A stretch of DNA of 64,000 nt from Elephas maximus indicus (taxonomy: Eukaryota > Chordata > Mammalia > Proboscidea > Elephantidae), in the NCBI RefSeq assembly GCF_024166365.1, contig NC_064827.1, positions 49,070,635 to 49,134,634 of the forward strand. The letters run 5' to 3'. The notes below the pieces were generated by a model. The model was given only the letters and a program-made list of their open reading frames with translations. It was not told where the DNA came from and did not search any database. Of the stretch, positions 56,848-64,000 are shown piece after piece. A program made the translations under genes and the position numbers. Position 1 is the stretch's first letter, and each line of letters begins with the position of its first letter.

Positions 56848-58161
56848 CGTTATGAATGAATCGTGTCCCCCAAAACTGTGCGTCAGCTTGGCTAGGTAGT
56901 GATTCCCAGTGTTACCGGAATAAGGTTCTTGCCTCTCACTGGACAAGAATGAGCAGGTAAGGCATGTAGTTTTCCACACAAGCAAAGCTTTATTGAAGAG
57001 GCTTGCAAGCGGAGATGAGGAGCGCCTAGAGCAAAGCTTACCCTCATCTCACAGAACAAAGGAGGGCCAGAGTTTTTAAAAAGTTCTTGGGCGGGAAAAG
57101 ATTCATGTTTATTCCTAGACACAGGTGGGGATATGTTAACTAAGGTGCCAGCGCAGCAGCTTTCCAAGATGGCTCCTGTCCTGGAGGCCTCTGGGATTCG
57201 TAGCAGGACTTATTATGGGGTGTCGTGCCTGCACAGTTTCTCGTTCCCTGGGTTTGATTCCCTGGCTGGGGCTGTAGCCCCTCATTGCCCCTGGTGGAAG
57301 GTCACCCAGCGGTCACAGGTGGATGTTCTGTGCATGTCCCTGGACCTGGTCTTCTCCAACTGCTTTTGAAAAGTAACTTTAAAGAAGTTTGGGTACTATT
57401 TTTAGATGCCCCGCCCCGTTGTTTTGGGGAATGGCTTTGGTTCTGTGCCCTGGCCCATTTCTTGTTACTTTGTTTGCAGATTTGGGGGTCCCTCTGTTCT
57501 CTGTCTTGCTAAGTCTCTAGGTTCTACAGTTAACCCCCTATTACCTCCCTGATAGTATAGTGTATTTCTCTTGTTTCTCCTTTAATCACAGCAGTCTCTT
57601 TGTTATTTCTCAGACAGGCACCCTCTGATCTCAGGGCCTTTGCTCCCTGTCTTAACAGTGTTGTGTGGTTGTCCTCCAATTTGTGAACTGATGTAATGTT
57701 TCTACGTCTTGTAAATCCTAATCTCTGCCTGTAGTTAATGAGGCAAGATAAGGTTAAGTTAAAGAGGATTAGGGTGGGATGCAACAACCCTATTCAGGTC
57801 ACAGCCCTGATTTGATGTAAGGGAAGTTTCCCTGGGGTGTGGTCTGCATCGCCTTTTACCTTATAAGACATAAAAGGAGAGAGAAGAAGCAGAGAAGGAG
57901 GGACCTACTACCATCAAGAAAGAAGAGCTGGGAGCGGAGCATATCCTTTGGACCCAGGATCCCTGTGCTGAGAACCTCCTAGACCCAGTGAAGATTGATG
58001 AAGACCTTCCTCTACAGCAGACAGAGAGAGAAAGCCTTCCCCTAGAGACGGCACCCTGATTTCAGACTTCTGGACCCCTAAACTGAAGAGAATAAATTTT
58101 TGTTTGCTAAAGTCATCCATTTATGGTATTTTTGTTATAGCATCACTAGATAAACAAGACG
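56848..58161 (+). repeat. MaLR-like LTR, afrotherian type, interrupted by another LTR
   Basis: The first part (56848-56911, 'gttatgaatgaatcgtgtcc' to 'gattcccagtg') and the second part (57656-58161, 'ttgtgtggttgtcctccaat' to the 'ataaacaagac' end) are one LTR of the same family as 41574. The rest is a nested insertion. Confidence 0.85.
56912..57655 (-). repeat. Solo LTR of class I (gammaretrovirus-like) type, nested
   Basis: On the minus strand the segment runs from TTAAGACAGGGAGC through a 'tcttcaataaagctttgctt' poly(A)-signal region to ATTCCGGTAA. The direct repeat cagtg (56907-56911, 57656-57660) flanks it. The placement of AATAAA about 70-80 nt before the end, and the GC-rich U3-like part, are typical of ERV1 LTRs. 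No internal retroviral genes are present. The exact termini are uncertain (see finding). Confidence 0.75.
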
Positions 58162-59104
58162 CAACAAGGAGATGCTTCATTTAGCAGAAGGAAGAGAAGG
58201 AAAATTGGGGACTGGGGATAAAGACGTACATCTAGTATGTTTTTTTTTTTTTTATACAATACTAATACCATAGCTGAAAACCTTGATGTTCAAACTGTTC
58301 CCCTTTTTTAAAATAGGGATTCCTAGACTGTGTTTCCTGAGTCCCAGGGGTCCACAAGCCATTTACATTATTTCCAAAAGCTAAACAAATTAGATCTTTA
58401 CCTGAGTTAAGGCTACCTTGGCCCAAAGAATGTTCAAGCTCCTTTTGCCACGGGCTGCAATTCTAACCACTTCTGAGTGGACACATAAGCCAGCAAATGC
58501 AGAGTTGAAACAGCAAGTGATTAAATAAAACAAGGAAAATAAGTTACATTATAAATTAAGTTTGGACTGAGCCTTTTAAGTCATTGGAGGAAGACCATAT
58601 TAGGGAAAGGACCCAAGAGTCCCTAAGACTCGTAGGGGATAGAATGACTAAGATCTTGGCCCTAGAACTACCCTGAACATGTTCCAGTAAAGCATGGATG
58701 AGGATAGATGTGTCCCTGTGAGAAGCTGAGTACGACTTAGCTTGTTTCACGCCTATACTAGTCTAGACTCCAGTTTTTTTCCAGGTGCCAGTGTCCCCAT
58801 AGGAAGAATTGAAAAGATATTCTGAAATCATGCAAATGTTGGCATGGAGTTAAAATAAATGAAAATGTCTATAACGGAAAATACCGCATAGCACGTGGAG
58901 CTCTTATATGCATGGAGCCAGCTCTACTTTACCTCCGAGCTGCCCCTGCTGAGCACCAGAGCTGCATTGCTTCTCCAATGCTGGAGGAGGAGGCTCAGGC
59001 AGGACCCACTTTGTTTGCCTCTTTGGGTGTACAGTTAAAGTCTTCCAAACTTACTGTACCTACTTTACCCCATCTTCCAGGCTTGGAGGTATTTCTGATA
59101 AAAT
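58162..59104. other. No gene seen; unassigned DNA
   Basis: A T-run lies at about 58240-58253. No repeat was named. Confidence 0.35.
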
Positions 59105-59260
59105 CACACCTGGGTTCACCTGCTGGCCCTGCAACTTACTAGTTGTGAGGTCTTGGGCAACTTGCTTCCCTTCCCTGGTCTCATTTTTCTTGTGTGTAAG
59201 TGAGGATGAGTATGACAATTCCTACCAACTAGGAGGATTAAATAAGAAAGAAGCTTAGCT
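59105..59260 (+). repeat. MIR SINE fragment
   Basis: 'cacctgggttcacctgctgg', 'caacttactagttgtgaggt' and 'cttgggcaacttgcttccct' follow MIR. Confidence 0.75.
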
Positions 59261-59299
59261 AAGTTATCAAGTGCCTATTCTCAATTTTAGAGACATAGC

Positions 59300-59440
59300 T
59301 TCTTATTTAATCAACAATCTAATGTGGACTTTACTATGTGCCTCATTTTACACAGGAGGAAATGGAAGTGTAAGCCATTCAGCTCGTAAATGGAAGAGCT
59401 GGGATTTAACTCCGGATCTCTGACTTACCTACTTAGAGTC
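59300..59440 (-). repeat. MIR SINE fragment
   Basis: 'ctcattttacacaggaggaa', 'gtaaatggaagagctgggat' and 'ttaactccggatctctgact' follow the reverse MIR. Confidence 0.6.
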
Positions 59441-59989
59441 ACATAAGTGGATTATTTACTTTCTGGGGTGGGGGGTAAGGAGAGGGTGTCAGTAATAGAG
59501 CTTTTAAAAATACAATTCCAAGAAAGTGCCCGTGATGTTATAAAAGGGGCGAGGTAGGCAAATTCCATCTTCATCCCTAACTTTGTAGCAAGGATCAGCA
59601 TGAATCCAGTTCCCAGCTGGAAGTGGATCCAAGCCTCACCTTCCCATATTTCCACTTCTTGTTGCCAGGCACCTCTGTGGCATTTCCTCTCTCTGACCAT
59701 AACCACCCAGTGTTAAGTCAGATCTTATCCCTGGCTGTCCTGAGCTGGGTCAGAACATCCCTGACCACTTGAGATCAGGTCATCGGGGAGCAACCACAGG
59801 CTCAGGAGTCTGCACAATTCCCTGTACTTCAGACCAGCTCGCCTCTCTCTAGTGCCCTGGGACTAGGTCACAAACTAGAAGGACTCTGTCCTTCTTCATT
59901 GACTATCCATGTAGCCGTTATCACCCAGCCACCCAGAGCTGGGTCTACACAAATCAACTCTGTATTGCCAACCCCTATTGGCTTATTGC
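59441..59989. other. No gene seen; unassigned DNA
   Basis: No named feature. Confidence 0.35.
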
Positions 59990-60330
59990 CACTGTAGGTT
60001 TGTAGTTTTCTGTAATGGCTCACAAAATTCAAGCAGACTATTATCTACACTTACAGTTAGCCCATTTATTATAACAAGAAAGGATACAAGTATAGAGAAG
60101 CATCAGGCACGGACTGGGAGAGTTCCCAGCACAGGGCCTTCATTGTCCCCAGGTACTGTGCCATGCACACCCTCTCCCATGCATGGATGTTCTCACCAAT
60201 CCAGGAGGCCCCAAAGAGAGTGCTCCAAGATTCTGGGTCCCATAGTCATTGGGACCTCAGTGAATATGCATGACTGCTTTAGGCTCCCCTCCCTTCTTGC
60301 AGTTAGTTCTCTAGGCTGGGGCCTGTATAG
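59990..60330 (-). repeat. Old LTR-like repeat (uncertain)
   Basis: 'ctgtaatggctcacaaaatt', 'catttattataacaagaaag', 'gttcccagcacagggccttc' and 'cagtgaatatgcatgactg' resemble the reverse of an old ERVL-type LTR. The 151-codon plus-strand frame at 59978-60433 lies inside it and is not supported as a gene. Confidence 0.35.
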
Positions 60331-61479
60331 CTCCTACTTGCCCAGCTATTTTGAAAAACAAAGGCATCTTGATTGCTCAGGTTGTTTTCAGAAACAGGAG
60401 TCAAAGGGCCAAACCAAATTCTTTATCCCATAGTGCCGCACAATCATTTGATGTACTTCTGGCATTAAATCGCTTTAGTTTGAGGTTTTAGGTTTTACAG
60501 AAGGAATTTATTTCTCTACTTCAGTCTTTCTGACCTTTGTACATTCTGTGGAACTCTTGTAGAGAAAGCATAGTGTTTATTCATTCGGCAAACACTGTGT
60601 GCCATGCTGTTTTATTAAGATTTTAGAAATGCATAAAGCATTCAGATGCTAGGACCTTAGTCTCACCTGAGGCTGCACATTATAAGTAGCTGTGTCATTA
60701 TGGAGAAGCCAGAGAGGAAGCCCTCTCTCAGGGTTCCCTGCCGTTGGTGAGATTAATAGTCGGGACCACCATTTAAGAACTAGTATGCTCATGGTATGTG
60801 GGCAGTGGTGCCAGGGATTGCAAAATTGGCACTACCCCCAAGAGATCCATGCTGTGTGGTCACTTGTCCAACAGAGGAAAACCAGAGAATCCTGGGATGC
60901 CCTAGCTAAAGGACTGAGAGTTAATTGTGTCCCGCTCCCCATTACACAACAGAGGAGACTGGGTCTGGAGGGGGGGGGATGTGCCCAAGGTTGTGCAGCT
61001 ATTTTATAGTAGAGTCCAGAACTAGGCTTCCTGCTTCCAGACCAGGGCTTCTTCCCAGCACTGCACTGGGAGGCCTGTTTTGAGCCTGTACACATGCCTG
61101 CTGACATCTTTTTAGTGGTTAGGCTCTAGAAACTAGAGAAACTTAGTGGTGGGCTTTGATTAGTGGGCAGTATTAATCAAAGGTAGGTAGGTCATCAAGT
61201 TTAACTAGCAGAAAAAAAGTGAGTTTGTTAGTAAATTCAGGAAAAAGTCAACAGGTTCATGAGGCTTTATGGAGAGACGGAATAGGGAGAAGCAGCCAGC
61301 ATAACTGTAGTGTTTTAAATTCTTAGGACCACAAATGGTAAGTGAGCCAAGAACACGTAAGATTGACCAAGTAGGGTTAAGGTTTAAGTAAAGGCTAAAG
61401 TTTTAATGCAGTTGCTCTGGCAACTGGGTTTCTTTCTCATGCTAAAGAGTTTAAAATGAGATAAAAGATATGCAGATGA
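60331..61479. other. No gene seen; unassigned DNA
   Basis: Contains opposite-strand overlapping frames at 60692-61107. No repeat was named. Confidence 0.35.
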
Positions 61480-61622
61480 ACCCATAGATTTCGACTCACA
61501 GTGACCTTATAGGTCGAGTAGAACTGCCCCATAGAGTTTCCAAGGAGCACCTGGTGGATTCAAACTGCAGACCTTTTGGTTAGCAGCAATAGCTCTTAAC
61601 CACTGCACCACCAGGGTTTCCA
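61480..61622 (-). repeat. AfroSINE, S form
   Basis: 'gatttcgactcacagtgacc', 'gtttccaaggagcacctggt' and the reverse boxes ending 'gcaccaccagggtttcc'. The extreme tail is missing. Confidence 0.93.
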
Positions 61623-61827
61623 GTCGTTGCTCCATTTTGAGGAAAGGTGTAGAAGTTTGTGCCTCTGACAGCAAATGAGGACATAAGGGGAAGAACTAGA
61701 ATTAGGCATAAAAGGGTTAAGTTAGTGTTATAAATATGGATGTTGTTCTCATTGATTTTGGTCAAAGGCAGGTTAACTAAATCCTGTAGCTGCTGTCCAT
61801 ATTGTATTCCCCTTTTACTCAATGGTA

Positions 61828-62020
61828 TACCAAACTAAACCCATTGCCTTCGAGTCAATGCTGACTCATAGTGAGCCTCTAGGGCAGAGTAGAACTGCCC
61901 TATAGACTTCCCAAGGCTATAATCTTTGTGGAAGCAGACTGCCACATCTTTCTCCTGGGTTCGAACCGCCAGTCTTTAGGTTAGCAGCCAAGCTTTTAAC
62001 CACTGTGCCACCAGAGCTCT
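61828..62020 (-). repeat. AfroSINE, M form
   Basis: 'cattgccttcgagtcaatgc', 'ggaagcagactgccacatct', reverse B box 'gggttcgaaccgccagtctt' and head end 'tgccaccagagctctc'. Confidence 0.93.
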
Positions 62021-62159
62021 CCCCCCTCCCCGTTCAGCAACTCAGTAGAATAAAAAAGGTTAAAAAACAATCCCCACCCTGCCCCAAGCTCATTCTCCTA
62101 GGGCCCTGTCTAAATTTGGGTTTGAGTTGTAGAATTTAGAGCAGCTTGCCCCTTAGATC

Positions 62160-62260
62160 AGTGGTTCTCAAATTTTGTTGTACATCAGAATCACCTGAAG
62201 GGAATCTGCTGCTGTTTTGTAGCAAATTTTGACAGCACTGGCCTGGGAGCCCCTGCTCTA
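62160..62260 (+). mobile_element. MER5A-like DNA transposon fragment
   Basis: 'cagtggttctcaaattttgt' and 'acatcagaatcacctgaagg' are the 5' terminus of MER5A (hAT MITE). The far end is not seen. Confidence 0.65.
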
Positions 62261-62476
62261 TAAGGCAGGAGTCATAACATGGGGCCAAGGTCACCTGGGC
62301 CTGTAGTTTCTTCCAGACCCATAACCCATACTAGTGTGTTAATTTTGTTCCATTTTCTCTGCTTTGAAGCTTTAACCACATTACTGTTTGTTTTGCAGTC
62401 TGCACTGTGTCTAGAGAAACTCACTCTGCCTTTTGTGACTTTGCATTTTGTATATTAATAAGCTGGTTATACACAC

Positions 62477-62510
62477 AGTCAAGATACCCATGGGGTTGGG
62501 TATCTTGACT
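62477..62510. repeat. Perfect 14-bp inverted repeat
   Basis: Arms agtcaagataccca (62477-62490) and tgggtatcttgact (62497-62510) are exact reverse complements around the 6-bp spacer tggggt. Confidence 0.95.
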
Positions 62511-64000
62511 CTGATTCTTCCTTCAACTCTCTCACTTTGACTCAATATCAGTGCCTTCTTTTGTAAAGGATGTGCTGCCTGAATGAACAAAACAAACTCT
62601 TGTCAGGTTTCCTCTTGCCCCTTCCTTCCTCTCTTTGTGGTAGGCCCTAGTAGGCCTGCTGCACTGAAACCCTCACTTGGCTCCAGGACGCAGTAGGAAA
62701 TGAAAGGCGAAGTATGTAATGGTGGTGCTGGGCAAGAATTTCCTTTTACGTCAACCATTAACTACTGGTGTGGCACCCACCGCCCCCCCTCCCCCCAGCC
62801 TCACCCCAGTAGTGTAAAAGGCAGAGAGCCATGGTTCTGTGCTTCTTCGACCCAGCAGATTCCGCACTGCGAGAAAACGGCTGAATCCACCAGAGTTGGG
62901 GGACACCTCTCTGAGACCTGTTTTGCCCAGGACTGAGGGGTTTCCTGGGTCAATGGAGTACTAAAACCGTGGTAGTCCTGAGCAAACCAGGATGGCTGGT
63001 CAGCCTACTTCAAGTCTATGTCTGTTTTATACTACAGCCAAGTCTATGGCTGTTTTATTTTATACTACATCTGATTTTATACTACTTCTGTTTTCCTAAA
63101 GGAGAGCATGTCTCCATAAGGAATTGGACATATTTAGACACAAACTGGAAGTGCCAGACACCTGGTCTCTCAAGGAGAACAATTTCCAAATTCCTTTTCC
63201 TCATGCCAAATGCTCTGCATCTCCCAGCCCAGTCTTCCTTCCTTTTCTTTGCTTTTTAGTCTTCTCCACCAAGCTGTCCCCTTTCCTACCTCTGCCCACC
63301 ACATTTTTCAGCATTACTCGTTTTAATTTCCTTTACTGTTCTCTTTGTAAAAACTTCTTCCCTGATTTAATTACTATTTCTTTTAATTTAATGTTATTCT
63401 CTTGATTGTTGTTAAACTCCTAACGTTGTTTCTTTAAAGAATTAAACAGTTAGGCCTTATGTGTAGAGATTAATTGTTATCATTGTCCCTGAAAACACAG
63501 GTACTTTCCTACTTCTTTTCAATTATCTTTGGGAGAAAGGAAAGTGACCATCTTTCTTCCCAGGGCCTCTTGGAGAACAAACATCCCTGGGGGCTTCCTT
63601 TGGAGAGAGAGAGAAAGACAAAGTTCTTAAATCTCTTTCATTTTCTACTAACTTTAATCTTGGGATCTGAGAGCAGCCAGAGAACCCCAGGCTCTGCAGG
63701 GGGTGCAGGCCATGAACTGATTGGGAGGCTCTAGAGATGACAGCCCAGGCTTGAATGGTGATGACTCTCTGCCAGGATGGTTTTGGGATGCGGGGGAGGG
63801 GTGTTGGGGGTGACCCTGGCCTCAAGCATCCTACTCATTCAAGGAATAGGGAACACTTTGGATAGAATTTCCAGTCTCTGGGATGCCCTTAGGAAACAGA
63901 ACTTCAGTATCTTACTTTCCGACTATCTTTCTCTCATAGAGCAGCCCTTGGACCATTAAGAGATCTCCCTGCCCCGCCTGCTAACCCTTAAAGTCTCTAC
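62511..64000. other. No gene seen; T/C-rich intergenic DNA
   Basis: From about 63000 to 63420 the plus strand is rich in T and C, with short near-repeats of 'tttatactac'. The overlapping frames at 62969-63405 are translations of this. No repeat family was named. Confidence 0.4.

Noticed and set aside
59978-60433. Plus-strand open frame of 151 codons
   Set aside because: It lies over an old LTR-like repeat, has no recognisable domain and no splice or promoter context. This length occurs by chance in 64 kb.

Overview
This is nuclear DNA from a placental mammal, almost certainly an afrotherian of the elephant/sirenian/hyrax group. Genes are sparse and intron-split. The window is packed with about 40 copies of tRNA-headed SINEs ending in a tail like 'gtcgctatgagtcggaatcg' (AfroSINE type), with matching RTE-class LINE pieces, L1, L2, MIR, MaLR/MLT1 LTRs and a Tigger1 DNA transposon. 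AfroSINEs are known only from Afrotheria; the choice of elephant over its relatives is inference.

Two protein-coding genes can be supported, head to head around one CpG-rich region. ALG2 (minus strand, coding 37869 to 34464, two coding exons, 416 aa) makes the second and third mannose additions of the dolichol-linked N-glycan precursor on the cytosolic face of the ER. SEC61B (plus strand, coding 38327 to 53103, four exons, 96 aa) is the tail-anchored beta subunit of the ER protein translocon. Their start codons lie 457 bp apart, so a shared bidirectional promoter is likely. Both products act in the making of secretory and membrane glycoproteins. The order ALG2-SEC61B matches human 9q22.

Layout. 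1-33.8 kb: intergenic, downstream of ALG2 (in human TGFBR1 would be the next gene to the left), made of SINEs, an L2 with an RT remnant, an RTE element broken by an L1, MLT1 LTRs and an old L1M 3' region. Within it 28.05-29.14 kb is a repeat-free block that resembles conserved regulatory DNA. 33.9-37.9 kb: ALG2, its intron holding L1M, two SINEs and an LTR. 37.4-38.6 kb: CpG island. 38.3-53.3 kb: SEC61B, with an 11 kb intron 2 holding a full-length dead Tigger1 with nested insertions and an L1 insertion that appears to carry transduced 3' flank. 53.3-64 kb: intergenic, with a local tandem duplication, MaLR-like LTRs and a solo retroviral LTR nested inside one of them.

Terms used below. AfroSINE S form: about 150-165 bp, tRNA-like head (A box like tggcatagtggttaag, B box like ggcagttcgaatcc) joined directly to the tail. 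L form: about 190-215 bp, with a middle like 'cggaagaaaggcctggtgat'. M form: with a middle like 'gatgtggcagtctgcttccg'. Boundaries of repeats are read by eye and may be off by 5-20 bp, and family names are from memory of consensus sequences, not from a search. I saw no bacterial-type system, CRISPR array, functional tRNA or rRNA gene, and no new gene family that I could support. The most interesting items are in the mobile-element structure.
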